From Anaerolineae bacterium (GTDB lineage Bacteria; Chloroflexota; Anaerolineae; Aggregatilineales; Phototrophicaceae), in contig JAEURA010000057.1 of assembly GCA_016789005.1 (NCBI GenBank), positions 1 to 64,000 on the forward strand: 64,000 bases of DNA. The letters are read 5' to 3'. Both the position numbers and the translations under genes were made by a program. Positions 20,919 to 30,115 of the stretch are shown here, piece after piece (the stretch's first letter is position 1; each line of letters starts with the position of its first letter). The notes beneath the pieces were generated by a model that was given only the letters and a program-made list of their open reading frames with translations, had not been told where the DNA came from and did no database searches.

Positions 20919-22150
20919 CCCGCCACAAGCCGGACGAACTTCCGCTTGCCAACCTGAAGCACAATCGGCAGATTCTCCGGTTTGAGCGTCGCGTGAACAT
21001 CATTGACCGGTTCGCCATTGGCGCGCACGCCGTTCTGCTCGATCAGCCGGCGCGCTTCACCGCCGCTGGTGACCATGTTCAGCCGGCGCAGCACATCGAC
21101 GATCTTCTCCTCAACAGTTAGCAAGGCTTGAGGAATATCCTCCGGGATGCCGCTCCCACTGCGGAAAACCTCATCCCAGCGCTTCTGGGCAGCTTCGGCA
21201 TCTGACGGACTGTGGAAGATGGCGACGATCTCCCGCGCCAGCTGCATCTTTGCCTCGTTCGGGTGCAGCGTTCCGCCGGATAGCCCTTTCTGGAGTTCTT
21301 CCAGCTTCACACCAGACCAACCCAAAATAAGCTTGTAGAAGATCGGCATCGCCTGGTCTGGCAGGCTCATCACCTTGCCATACATATCCCATGGCTCGGC
21401 GAGCAGCGGGATGTGATTGCCCATGCTCTTGCTCATCTTGGAGGAACCGTCCGTGCCCGGCAGGCTCTCGCCCATGATGATGGCGATCTGCGGCTTCTGC
21501 CCCAGCGCTTCTTGCAGCTTGCGTCCGGCGACGACGATGTTGAACAGTTGATCCTGCCCACCGACCTGCACATCCGCCTCCTGGGCGACGGCATCATACG
21601 CCTGCATCAGCGCATAGAAGAACTCGTGCAGATAGATCGGCATGCCGGTGTCCATGCGCTTGCTGAAGTTTTCGCGCACCAGGAATTGCTGCACCGTGAA
21701 ATTTGACGCCAGACGAATGATGTCGGCGAAGTCCAGCGTAGACAGCCATTCGTCGTTACGGCGGATGCGCGTCAGGTTCGGGTCAAGTATCTTGAATGCC
21801 TGCTGCGCGTAGGTTTGAGCGTTCTCCTCAACCTGCTCACGGGTAAGCTGGTCGCGCGCCTTCTCCTTGTCGGACGGATCGCCGATCAGGCTGGTGAAGG
21901 TCCCAATCAGGAATGTCACGTCGTGCCCGAATTCCTGGAACTGGCGCAGCTTGCGCATGGTGATTGTGTGCCCCAGGTGCAGGTCCGACGTGCGCGGATC
22001 ATAGCCGCAGTAGACACGAAGGGGTCGCCCCTGATTTTCTGCCTCGATCAGGCGCTCGCGGAGTTCCCGCGCCATGTTGACCTTGGTCTGCGGATCGCCA
22101 TATTCAACCCCGGACATGAGGGTTTCGACTTGTTCGTCAATCGTTGCCAT
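20915..22150 (-). CDS. tyrS: Tyrosyl-tRNA synthetase
   Basis: It charges tRNA-Tyr. The 411-residue class I synthetase has the HIGH-type motif HLGH (58-61), the tyrosine-site segment VGGQDQLFNI (196-205), and KMSKS (238-242), placing it in the TyrRS subgroup with KMSKS rather than KFGKT. The C-terminal 65 residues form an S4-like RNA-binding domain (SGGEARRLIEQNGVRANG). ATG 22150 fits the usual N-terminus. A minus-strand extended -10 (22196-22188) lies upstream, leaving a leader of about 30 bases, too short for a T-box. Confidence 0.94.
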   Translation of the reverse strand: MATIDEQVETLMSGVEYGDPQTKVNMARELRERLIEAENQGRPLRVYCGYDPRTSDLHLGHTITMRKLRQFQEFGHDVTFLIGTFTSLIGDPSDKEKARDQLTREQVEENAQTYAQQAFKILDPNLTRIRRNDEWLSTLDFADIIRLASNFTVQQFLVRENFSKRMDTGMPIYLHEFFYALMQAYDAVAQEADVQVGGQDQLFNIVVAGRKLQEALGQKPQIAIIMGESLPGTDGSSKMSKSMGNHIPLLAEPWDMYGKVMSLPDQAMPIFYKLILGWSGVKLEELQKGLSGGTLHPNEAKMQLAREIVAIFHSPSDAEAAQKRWDEVFRSGSGIPEDIPQALLTVEEKIVDVLRRLNMVTSGGEARRLIEQNGVRANGEPVNDVHATLKPENLPIVLQVGKRKFVRLVAG

Positions 22151-22187
22151 GAGGGTTCACTCGTTCGTGTGTCGCGCGAATAGCGAT

Positions 22188-22196
22188 AGTATAACA
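22188..22196 (-). promoter_or_regulatory. Extended -10 promoter of tyrS
   Basis: On the minus strand the sequence reads TG-T-TATACT, an extended -10 with transcription starting near 22180. Confidence 0.5.
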
Positions 22197-22305
22197 GATC
22201 ACGCGAGCAGCGGACCCTTCATGACCCATCATGACACGCATTTTGTGAAATTTGAACACTGAAACCGGTACGGCGACGGGAACCGGTTTGAGCGAGGCTT
22301 ACCGT

Positions 22306-22716
22306 CTAAAACACCTTGCTGACCTTTGCAATCTTGAAGCGAATGACCATCATGTCAAGCGTCGTCCGCCACAACTCGATGTCTTTTTCAGCCTGTTCCC
22401 CCTGTTCATAGCGCAGCGTCATCCGCCGCAACCAGGCATAGCCGGGATCTTCCTCGATCAGACATTCCCCCTTGAAGAGATAGCCCGATCCGACGGTGTT
22501 CTCGGCTGTCTCGCCGCCGCCAATGCAAATCGACGCCTTGGAATTCGTCCTGATATAGTCAACTTTGCGAGTCTTGCGATCGCTGATGATCACGATGTCG
22601 TCGCCGTCTACGTCAAACCACAGCGGCACCGTATGAGGGAAGCCATTGGAGTCGATGACGCTGAGACGGGCGATCAGCGGGGTTTGCAGAAACGTGCGCA
22701 GTTCGGTGGTTAGCAT
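22306..22716 (-). CDS. PNPOx-like (split-barrel) flavin or F420-binding protein
   Basis: This protein of about 136 residues begins MLTTELRTFLQTPLIARLSV and has GFPHTVPLWFDVDGDDIVI, then RKVDYIRTNSKASICIGG, the typical split-barrel order of pyridoxamine 5'-phosphate oxidase-like proteins. Members bind FMN or F420 and reduce diverse substrates, or degrade haem. The C-terminal region carries Arg/Glu-rich helices. ATG 22716 is chosen because the conserved fold begins there; the frame is open to 22914, but that would overlap rlmD and is not conserved-looking. Neighbours give no hint of substrate. Confidence 0.75.
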   Translation of the reverse strand: MLTTELRTFLQTPLIARLSVIDSNGFPHTVPLWFDVDGDDIVIISDRKTRKVDYIRTNSKASICIGGGETAENTVGSGYLFKGECLIEEDPGYAWLRRMTLRYEQGEQAEKDIELWRTTLDMMVIRFKIAKVSKVF

Positions 22717-22843
22717 GTTGGCACTCGATGAGTCTCCAGCAGATCGAATACGGTACGCGACAGCGAAGTCGCTGATGAGAGAATATACCGCCGTCCGATC
22801 TGCGCTCGCAACTGCCCTTGTCTCGCGAGTTCGAGCCGCATAC

Positions 22844-24043
22844 CTAACGTCTCTCGAACCCCGCCACACACTCGATGTGATAGGTATGTGGGAACATGTC
22901 CAACGGTTGAACATGAGTCAGCGTGTAGCCGGCATCCACCAACCGACGCGCATCGCGCGCCAGGGTTGTCGGGTCGCAGGATACATAGGCGATCCGGTGG
23001 GGTCGTTTGGCGACAAGTGCCTCCAGAGCTTTACGCTGCATCCCGGCACGCGGCGGATCAACCACAGCCGAATCGAAACGCCCGCTTACGCGAGGCAACA
23101 CTGCCTCGACCATGCCTTCAATGACCTCCGCCCCTGGAAACCGCGCCAGATTGATCCGCGCGTCGGCGACCGCGCCTGGCGAGGATTCAATGGCGCTGAC
23201 CTGCGCCGCGAGATTCGCCAGAAAAGCGGTGAACAGCCCTACACCGGAGTACAGATCGAGTACGCGCTCATGTCCATTCAGGCGAAGATGCTCCAGGACA
23301 AGACCGACCAGGCACTCCGCCTGTGGAAGATTGACCTGAAAGAAACTGCCAGCGCCAACCCGAAAGGTCTGGTCTTTGATTGTGTACGTCACTGACCCGC
23401 CCGGCGCGGTCACAGACGCATCCTCGTCCCTCTCGTCCCGTCGGACGGGAATCGAAACACGCTCGCTTCCGTCTGAACCGACCATACAGCGAAGGCGGCT
23501 GCGCGCCGTATGACGATTGCCCGCATCGCTGTCGAGTGCCTGCCGCATCTCCATCAGTTCAGGACGCAGGATAGAACACTCGTCGATGGGAGTGATGGTG
23601 CGGTCGTCTGGCGCAACGAAGCCAAGCCGTCCGCTTACCGGCTCAACCTGAAAGGTAACATGAGTGCGATAGAACCAGGGGTCCGGGCTGGCGAGAATCG
23701 GCAGAATCGGCGCATTCGTGATCTTTCCAATACGGCTGAACTGCTCAGCGACAATATCGGTCTTATAGACCAATTGCGCTTCATAGTCGAGATGCTGCCA
23801 TTGGCATCCGCCGCACGTCCCCGCGCGAAAATGCGCGCAGCGCGGGGTGATCCGCTGCGGTGAAGGCGCGATCACCTGCTCGACAACAGCGAACGCATGG
23901 CGTCCCTGATCGCGCGTGATGCGTGCGGACACTCGTTCGCCGGGCAGCCCGCCGCCGACGAACAGCGTGCGTCCGTCGACTCTGCCAATGGCGTACCCTC
24001 CATAAACCATGCTGGTCAGCTCGAGTTCGATCTGCTCTGTCAT
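22844..24043 (-). CDS. rlmD: RNA m5U methyltransferase, RlmD/TrmA-type
   Basis: It is an SAM-dependent uracil-C5 methyltransferase for 23S rRNA (U1939 type) or tRNA. In 399 residues it has an N-terminal TRAM domain (ELELTSMVYGGYAIGRVDGR), a Cys cluster for a 4Fe-4S centre (CAHFRAGTCGGCQWQHLDY), the SAM motif DLYSGVGLFT, VVDPPRAG, and the nucleophilic Cys in YVSCDPTTLARD. Which RNA it modifies cannot be decided from sequence. Its promoter must lie between 24043 and alaS, which is transcribed the other way. Confidence 0.88.
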   Translation of the reverse strand: MTEQIELELTSMVYGGYAIGRVDGRTLFVGGGLPGERVSARITRDQGRHAFAVVEQVIAPSPQRITPRCAHFRAGTCGGCQWQHLDYEAQLVYKTDIVAEQFSRIGKITNAPILPILASPDPWFYRTHVTFQVEPVSGRLGFVAPDDRTITPIDECSILRPELMEMRQALDSDAGNRHTARSRLRCMVGSDGSERVSIPVRRDERDEDASVTAPGGSVTYTIKDQTFRVGAGSFFQVNLPQAECLVGLVLEHLRLNGHERVLDLYSGVGLFTAFLANLAAQVSAIESSPGAVADARINLARFPGAEVIEGMVEAVLPRVSGRFDSAVVDPPRAGMQRKALEALVAKRPHRIAYVSCDPTTLARDARRLVDAGYTLTHVQPLDMFPHTYHIECVAGFERR

Positions 24044-24112
24044 ATGCCGTTACGCCTGGCAAGCCACGCTGGGCGAATTATACCGGCGAACCCCGCGCGG
24101 AAAAACGGCTTC

Positions 24113-24141
24113 TACACAATCCCTGCTGAGGGAACTATAAT
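24113..24141 (+). promoter_or_regulatory. Promoter of alaS
   Basis: TACACA (24113-24118), a 17-base spacer and a perfect TATAAT (24136-24141) place transcription near 24148, 46 bases before ATG 24194. Confidence 0.65.
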
Positions 24142-24193
24142 CTGCGGCGGTTGTTATGAGATCACCAGGAAGTATCGCATCGGAGCGCACGCT

Positions 24194-26878
24194 ATGAAGC
24201 CGATGACCAGCGCGGAAGCGCGGCAGGCATTTCTCGATTTTTTTGCAGAGATGGGTCACAATGTTGTTGCGTCGTCGTCACTGGTTCCATCTAATGATCC
24301 GACGTTGCTCTTCACCAATGCCGGTATGGTGCAGTTCAAGGATGTCTTCCTTGGGCTGGACAAGCGTGATTACGACCGCGCTACCACCAGCCAGAAATGT
24401 ATGCGCGTGGCGGGAAAACATTCCGACCTGGAAAACGTCGGACCTTCCCCGCGTCACCATACCTTCTTTGAGATGCTGGGCAATTTCAGCTTCGGCGACT
24501 ACTTCAAGCGCGATGCCATCCGCTATGCCTACGCTGTCCTGACCGAGGTCTACAAGCTCCCGAAAGATCGTCTCGCCTTCACGGTCTATCGTGACGATGA
24601 TGAAGCCTATGACATCTGGGTCAACGACGTCGGTGTCGATCCTAAGCGCGTGGCGCGAATGGGTCCTAAAACCAATTTCTGGCAGATGGCGGAGACCGGT
24701 CCTTGTGGTCCAACAAGTGAAATTCACTGGGACAAGACGCCAGACATGGGCGTGGACAGCATCGTCGCGCTGATGCAGGCGGAGGATGACCGTTTCCTGG
24801 AGTTGTGGAACCTCGTCTTCATGCAGTTCAACCGTACCCAGGCGGACCCGACTCATACTGGTGCTTATGACGTGCGCCTTCCCGCCCCCGGTGTCGACAC
24901 CGGCATGGGTCTGGAACGCATCCTCTCGGTGGTGAACGGCGTCGCCAGCAACTACGAGACGGACCTCTTCCTGCCGATCTTCGCGGCGACACAGCAGCTG
25001 ACGGGCCACACCGACGAGCAGCGGAACGCCAATATCGTCCCTTATCGCGTGATCGCCGACCACATTCGCGCGGCGGTATTCCTGATCGCCGACGGCGTAC
25101 TGCCCGGCGCCAAAGGACGAGACTCGGTCTGCCGCCTGGTCATCCGACGCGCAGCGCGCTTCGGCGAAAAGCTTGGCTTCCAGGAACCTTTCCTGGCGCA
25201 TGTCGCCGACGCCGTCATCGCTGTGATGGGCGGACACTATGCCGATCTGCATGACAAGGCGTCGCGTATCAAGCGGGTGATCACTCAGGAAGAAGAGCGT
25301 TTCCGCCGGACGATGGATCGCGGAATCGCCGAACTCGAAGCCGAACTTGACAGGCTGCCCGCCGGCGGCGAACTGTCAGGCGAAGTCGCCTTTTACCTCA
25401 AAGCAACCCTCGGTCTGCCCATACAGGTGACCAAGGATATCGTAGAAGAGCGCGGTTTCTCGGTCGATGTCTCCGGCTTCCAAACTGCCGAGCAGGAACA
25501 CGCCCTGGTCAGCGGCGGCGGCAAAGCGATGGGCGAGATCGACCTGGGCGAGAGCTACAATGCGCTCCTGGCAGACCTGAAAGCGTCGGGTGCGCTGCCC
25601 GGCAGCGGCGTGTCTTACACACCCTACGACCCGACGCCGTTCGAAACGACGATCCTGTCACTCCTGCAGAACGGACGATCCGTCGACTCGGTCATGGCGG
25701 GTGAAAAGGTCGAAGTTGTCCTGCCTCAAACCAATTTCTACGTTGAGGCGGGCGGTCAGGTCAGTGACACCGGCGTCCTGAGCGGCGAAGGCTGGCGTGT
25801 CGAGATCGAAGATATGCGCCGCCCGGTCGGGGGACTGATCGTGCACATCGGCGAAGTGATCGAAGGCTCCCCCCGCGCTGGCGCAGCAGCGCATGCAGAA
25901 GTTGACGTATCGCGCAGAGGGGATATCACGCGCAACCACACCGGCACGCACCTGCTGCACGCCGCGCTGCGTCATCACCTCGGTACGCACGTTCAGCAGC
26001 GCGGATCGTTGGTTGCCCCGGACCGTCTTCGCTTCGACTTCGCTCACGACTCCAAGGTGACATCAGACCAGCTTCGCTTAATTGAGGCGGAGATCAACGA
26101 GTACATCCTGCGCAACTATCCCGTCCTCACCAACGAGAAATCGCTCAGCGAGGCGAAAGCAGAAGGCGCGATGGCGCTCTTTGGCGAGAAGTACGGTGAG
26201 CGTGTGCGTACCGTCACCATCTCCGGCAGCAGCGAACGCTACAGCTACGAACTCTGCGGCGGATGCCATGTCAAATCGACTGCCGAGATCGGATCGTTCG
26301 TCTTCATCAACGAGGGCAGCGTCAGTGCGGGTATCCGCCGCGTTGAAGCGCTGACCGGGCATGCGGCGGTGGATTATGTGCAGCAGCAGGTCGGGATGCT
26401 GAATCAGATTTCTGCGCAGTTAAGCGCCCAACCAGAGCAGATCGGGGCGCGTCTCAGCGCCCTACAGGATGAACTGAGCGGCGCGCGGAAGCAGATCGCA
26501 GCGCTTCAGCGTGAACTGGCCCGCCAGCGTTTTCAGGCGCTTCTGGGGAGTACCGAGACCATCAATGAAAAGCATGTGCTCATTGCTCAGATTAGCGATG
26601 TTCCGCTCGACATGCTGCGTGAAATGTCGGATTGGTTCCGAGGCGCTGTTAATAGCGGCGTCATGGTTCTGGGCAGCATCATAGACGGCAAACCGCAGTT
26701 GTTCGTCACAGTCACCGATGACCTGACCAAACAAGGCATCCATGCCGGCAATCTCGTCAAACAGATTGCGGCGGTGGTCGAAGGCGGCGGCGGCGGACGC
26801 CCAAATATGGCGCAGGCGGGCGGGCGCAACGCCGCCAAGCTTCCCGAAGCGCTCGCCTTGGCGCGCCAGTTGCTTTAG
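24194..26878 (+). CDS. alaS: Alanyl-tRNA synthetase
   Basis: It charges tRNA-Ala and edits misactivated Ser/Gly. The 894-residue class II enzyme begins MKPMTSAEARQAFLDFF, and has VPSNDPTLLFTNAGMVQFK (motif 1 region), the editing-domain metal site HTGTHLLHAALR, and CGGCHVKSTAEIG (metal-binding Cys and His), then a coiled segment and a DHHA1-type C-terminal domain (GRPNMAQAGGRN). GGAG (24182-24185) lies eight bases before ATG 24194. The frame is open to 23897, but that runs through rlmD and the promoter. Confidence 0.96.
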   Translation: MKPMTSAEARQAFLDFFAEMGHNVVASSSLVPSNDPTLLFTNAGMVQFKDVFLGLDKRDYDRATTSQKCMRVAGKHSDLENVGPSPRHHTFFEMLGNFSFGDYFKRDAIRYAYAVLTEVYKLPKDRLAFTVYRDDDEAYDIWVNDVGVDPKRVARMGPKTNFWQMAETGPCGPTSEIHWDKTPDMGVDSIVALMQAEDDRFLELWNLVFMQFNRTQADPTHTGAYDVRLPAPGVDTGMGLERILSVVNGVASNYETDLFLPIFAATQQLTGHTDEQRNANIVPYRVIADHIRAAVFLIADGVLPGAKGRDSVCRLVIRRAARFGEKLGFQEPFLAHVADAVIAVMGGHYADLHDKASRIKRVITQEEERFRRTMDRGIAELEAELDRLPAGGELSGEVAFYLKATLGLPIQVTKDIVEERGFSVDVSGFQTAEQEHALVSGGGKAMGEIDLGESYNALLADLKASGALPGSGVSYTPYDPTPFETTILSLLQNGRSVDSVMAGEKVEVVLPQTNFYVEAGGQVSDTGVLSGEGWRVEIEDMRRPVGGLIVHIGEVIEGSPRAGAAAHAEVDVSRRGDITRNHTGTHLLHAALRHHLGTHVQQRGSLVAPDRLRFDFAHDSKVTSDQLRLIEAEINEYILRNYPVLTNEKSLSEAKAEGAMALFGEKYGERVRTVTISGSSERYSYELCGGCHVKSTAEIGSFVFINEGSVSAGIRRVEALTGHAAVDYVQQQVGMLNQISAQLSAQPEQIGARLSALQDELSGARKQIAALQRELARQRFQALLGSTETINEKHVLIAQISDVPLDMLREMSDWFRGAVNSGVMVLGSIIDGKPQLFVTVTDDLTKQGIHAGNLVKQIAAVVEGGGGGRPNMAQAGGRNAAKLPEALALARQLL

Positions 26879-26955
26879 TTTTTTCGTGTGGGTTCGGGGT
26901 GCGGCGCGCTGCACCTCGACTGCTCCGGTCTGTCCGGCTGAGGTCGTGAGGAACG

Positions 26956-28515
26956 ATGCCACCTAAGCCCGAATACGTTCAGCTGGAACCGAATGAAGAT
27001 GCCGCTTCCGTTCGGGATCGGCTGAGTTTCTTGCGCGGTCAGCGGGTGCTGCTGATCTGGCCCGAACGAGGCACCGCCCTTACCCGCAAACTCGATCTTG
27101 TCCTGGTGCAGCGCGAAGCCATGCGACTGGCGATCAAACTGGCGCTTGTCACCCACGACGATGATGTCATTCGTGGCGCGCACGAACTCAACATCAGCAC
27201 GTTTGAGACCATCGGCGGCAGCGAAAAGCAAAAGTGGAAGCGTGGGCGCGCCAAGGTCTTCACCAACCGTTTTCACAAACCGAAAGATGACCCGGAACCA
27301 GACGCACTGAGCGAGGTAGCCAGTCGGCTTCGCGCTGAGGACCTGACGCCGGTTCAGAAGCGCATCCGCCTGATCACGCGACTGGCGATGATTCTCATCT
27401 TCCTGCTCCTCACCGGAATAGCTGCCTATGCGGCGCTGCCCAGCGCAACCGTGACAATCGTGCCCTTGCGGCAAACCCTTGAAGTCGAAGCCAGTGTCCG
27501 CGCGGTGCCCAACTCCGAACTGGTGCGAGTCGATGTTGAGACCGGCGTGATCCCCGCGCTGGTCGTTCGCGCCCAGGTCGAGGAACGCGCAGCGATTGCG
27601 ACGACGGGAGTTCAGCAACTTGGGGCGTCTCGCGCGACGGGAGCGGTGATCTTCATCAACAGAACGGGCTCCCAGGTTTCGATTCCTGCCGGCGCATTCG
27701 TCGGCACAGGAGCCGGTGCTCCGATCCTTTTCCGCACAATGGTCGAGGCACTAGTTCCTGCCGGTCAGGGATTGCAGATCGAAGTTCCGATTGAAGCGGT
27801 CGAAGAAGCAGCCGGAGACACCGGCAATGTCCCAGCAGGCATGATCAATACGGTCGTTGGTCCCCTGGCGGATCAGGTGGAAGTGAGGAACATCTCGCCA
27901 ACCTTTGGAGGTGAGCGCCGGGTGACCAGCGCAGTCAGCGCCGAGGACCGTGAGAGGTTGATCGCGATCTTGCGCCAGCAGATTCAAGATCGCGCCTTCG
28001 ATGAGATGCAGCCCCGGCTGGAAGAGCGTCAATTTCTGATCAGCGAGACAATCGGTATTGTGGAAGAGCGCGCCGACTGGATGAGTTTTTCGCATAACGT
28101 AGGTGACCCGACCCATGAACTTACCCTGACCATGCGCGCGGTGGTGCAGGCGACTGCCGTCGATGAGGATCTGGCGCAGCAGGTCGCTTTTGCGCGGCTG
28201 GCGGCGCAGATTCCGCGCAGCTATGGTGTTCGCCCAGACTCAATGGTGTTCGAGCGCCGCAGCTTGACAGAAATTGACCCCGACGGCGGCGTGACGTTCA
28301 CTGTTTACGCCGCAGGACAGGCGAGCGCTCAGATAGATTCCTGGCAGTTTCAGCAGGCGCTTGCCGGGCGAAGCGTAGCCGATGCTACAAACTACCTGCA
28401 AGATACTATTGACCTCGAACCGGGATCTTTCCCCCAGATCATGCTGTCGCCCGAGTGGCTCCCCGCTCTGCCCCTTCTTCCAGCGCGTATTCGCATGTTG
28501 GTGGTCAATTTGTGA
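26956..28515 (+). CDS. Membrane-anchored baseplate-J-like protein
   Basis: This 519-residue protein has a cytoplasmic N-terminal domain (residues 1-120; LRGQRVLLIWPERGTALTRK followed by ALVTHDDDVIRGAHELNIST, perhaps a nucleotide- or ligand-binding alpha/beta fold), a basic stretch, one membrane segment (about 139-160), and an external beta-rich part with ATGAVIFINRTGSQVSIPAG, the signature region of the baseplate J family. No other phage-tail or contractile-system genes are present. It is translationally coupled to ruvX (GTGA at 28512-28515). Function unknown; an envelope assembly or sensing role is possible. Confidence 0.7.
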   Translation: MPPKPEYVQLEPNEDAASVRDRLSFLRGQRVLLIWPERGTALTRKLDLVLVQREAMRLAIKLALVTHDDDVIRGAHELNISTFETIGGSEKQKWKRGRAKVFTNRFHKPKDDPEPDALSEVASRLRAEDLTPVQKRIRLITRLAMILIFLLLTGIAAYAALPSATVTIVPLRQTLEVEASVRAVPNSELVRVDVETGVIPALVVRAQVEERAAIATTGVQQLGASRATGAVIFINRTGSQVSIPAGAFVGTGAGAPILFRTMVEALVPAGQGLQIEVPIEAVEEAAGDTGNVPAGMINTVVGPLADQVEVRNISPTFGGERRVTSAVSAEDRERLIAILRQQIQDRAFDEMQPRLEERQFLISETIGIVEERADWMSFSHNVGDPTHELTLTMRAVVQATAVDEDLAQQVAFARLAAQIPRSYGVRPDSMVFERRSLTEIDPDGGVTFTVYAAGQASAQIDSWQFQQALAGRSVADATNYLQDTIDLEPGSFPQIMLSPEWLPALPLLPARIRMLVVNL

Positions 28516-28973
28516 CCCCTCTCAGAGGCAGGCTGCTCGGTATTGATCACGGCTTGGCGCGGATTGGTGTGGCGGTCAGCGACCGTGTCGGCTTGACCGC
28601 GCGTGAGCTGCTGGTAATCTATCGCAAGTCCAAGCGTGAAGATTTTGACAAATTGGCACAGGTCATCGACGAGCAGCAGGTGATCGGCATTGTTGTCGGT
28701 TTGCCGTCTGAATATGACGATCCGGAAGGTGTGTATACGCAGGCGAGTAAGGTGCGCAATTGGGTGGAGTATCTGCATCAGGCACTTCCCCTGCCGGTAG
28801 TGCTGTGGGACGAACAGCTCACGTCAGTAGATGCTCAGGAGTGGGCGCGACGGTTGAAACGCCCTTTCCGCGCGCCGATCGATGATCTGGCGGCGCGAAT
28901 CATGCTTCAGAGTTATCTGGACGCGGTACGTGATGGGTTAATGACCTTCCTGCCCGAATTCCTGTCCGAATGA
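28512..28973 (+). CDS. ruvX: Holliday junction resolvase-like protein, YqgF/RuvX family
   Basis: This RNase H-fold nuclease of about 153 residues is thought to act in pre-16S rRNA maturation or on Holliday junctions. The acidic active-site positions are present: GIDHGLARIGVAVSD, WDEQLTS, and PIDDLAARIML with the C-terminal Asp; VVGLPSE is the usual third block. The start is GTG 28512, overlapping the preceding stop in GTGA; upstream in-frame codons lie in the other gene. mltG follows after 19 bases, the classic ruvX-mltG order of many bacteria. Confidence 0.9.
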   Translation: MTPLRGRLLGIDHGLARIGVAVSDRVGLTARELLVIYRKSKREDFDKLAQVIDEQQVIGIVVGLPSEYDDPEGVYTQASKVRNWVEYLHQALPLPVVLWDEQLTSVDAQEWARRLKRPFRAPIDDLAARIMLQSYLDAVRDGLMTFLPEFLSE

Positions 28974-28992
28974 ACTGATTTGGCGATTGACT

Positions 28993-30096
28993 ATGCGAAT
29001 TCCTAAACTGCTCTTCGCGGCAGCGGCTGCGCTATTCATCTTCGCGCTCATACTGTTCTTGGGACTGCTGCTGATCTCTGGAGGCGACCCGGTAGGTTTC
29101 GTGCAGACGCAGCTCATCCGCCTTCGTCTGGCAGGGCGAGAAGCTGTGCTAAACACGCCGCTGCGTTCAGACAATACGCCGCTGCGCTTCGTCGTCGATC
29201 CAGGCGACTCCCCACGCATTATCGCCGCCAATCTTGTGGCTGCCGGGCTGATCGCCGATGCCGAAGTCTTCGTCGACTATGTCCGCCTACAAGGTTGGGA
29301 CACAGAACTGGAAGCGGGGACTTATTTCCTGAACGCCGCACAGACCATTCCGCAGATCGCGCAGGCGCTCACCGATTCACGCGGCAGTTTCATCCCCTTC
29401 CGCATCATCGAAGGCTGGCGGCTCGAAGAGATCGCCGAGGCAGTCGACGCCAACCCTCTATTCGGATTCTCCGGCGCAGAATTCCTGGCGGTTACGGCAG
29501 CAGGCGCGCAGCCCGACGAATCATTTGCTGCCCGTGTGGGTCTGCCGGCGGGCGCATCGCACGAAGGGGTTCTGTTCCCCAACACCTACAGCCTGCCGCC
29601 GGAGATCACAGCGCGCGGTTTGCGCGACGTACTGACCGACGAGTTCCTGGCGCAGGTCAACGCGGCAGGCGTCGAATCGGCAGCTCACGACCAGGGCTGG
29701 TCGCTGCATCAGGTCGCTACGCTGGCGTCTATCGTGCAGCGTGAAGCCGTGCGCATCGACGAGGCGTCCCTCATCGCAGGAGTCTACCGCAACCGACTGG
29801 ATATCGGCATGAAATTGGACGCCGACCCCACCGTCCAGTATCCGCTGGGACAGCCGGGCGACTGGTGGACGCAGATCACCCGCGCTGACTACACCGGCGT
29901 GATCTCTCCGTACAACACCTATCTCAGTCCAGGACTTCCGCCGGGTCCTATCGCCAATCCCGGTCTGGCAATGCTTCAAGCGGTGGTCGCACCTGAACCC
30001 TCGGAGTTTTACTATTTCCAGGCGGACTGTGCTGGAAGCGGCTACCATCGTTTTGCGCGCACGTTTGACGAACACCTATCGAACAGCTGCTCTTGA
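28993..30096 (+). CDS. mltG: Endolytic murein transglycosylase MltG (YceG family)
   Basis: It cleaves nascent glycan strands and sets their length. This protein of about 367 residues has an N-terminal membrane anchor (LLFAAAAALFIFALILFLGLL), a LysM-like subdomain (FVVDPGDSPRIIAANLVAAG), and the catalytic region LASIVQREAVRIDEASLIAG followed by VYRNRLDIGMKLDADPTV, the MltG signature with the active Glu. ATG 28993 is used; a TTG two codons earlier is possible. Its presence argues for a peptidoglycan wall in this organism. Confidence 0.93.
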   Translation: MRIPKLLFAAAAALFIFALILFLGLLLISGGDPVGFVQTQLIRLRLAGREAVLNTPLRSDNTPLRFVVDPGDSPRIIAANLVAAGLIADAEVFVDYVRLQGWDTELEAGTYFLNAAQTIPQIAQALTDSRGSFIPFRIIEGWRLEEIAEAVDANPLFGFSGAEFLAVTAAGAQPDESFAARVGLPAGASHEGVLFPNTYSLPPEITARGLRDVLTDEFLAQVNAAGVESAAHDQGWSLHQVATLASIVQREAVRIDEASLIAGVYRNRLDIGMKLDADPTVQYPLGQPGDWWTQITRADYTGVISPYNTYLSPGLPPGPIANPGLAMLQAVVAPEPSEFYYFQADCAGSGYHRFARTFDEHLSNSCS

Positions 30097-30115
30097 TGGG
30101 CGCGTGCTGCGGATA

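Noticed and set aside
22151-22305. Possible T-box riboswitch upstream of tyrS
   Set aside because: An extended -10 lies only about 45 bases before the start codon, leaving too short a leader, and no T-box consensus is seen.
28034-28515. ruvX starting at an in-frame ATG near 28455
   Set aside because: That start would put 57 bases inside the upstream gene and add residues without RuvX similarity; GTG 28512 starts directly before the conserved GIDHG block.
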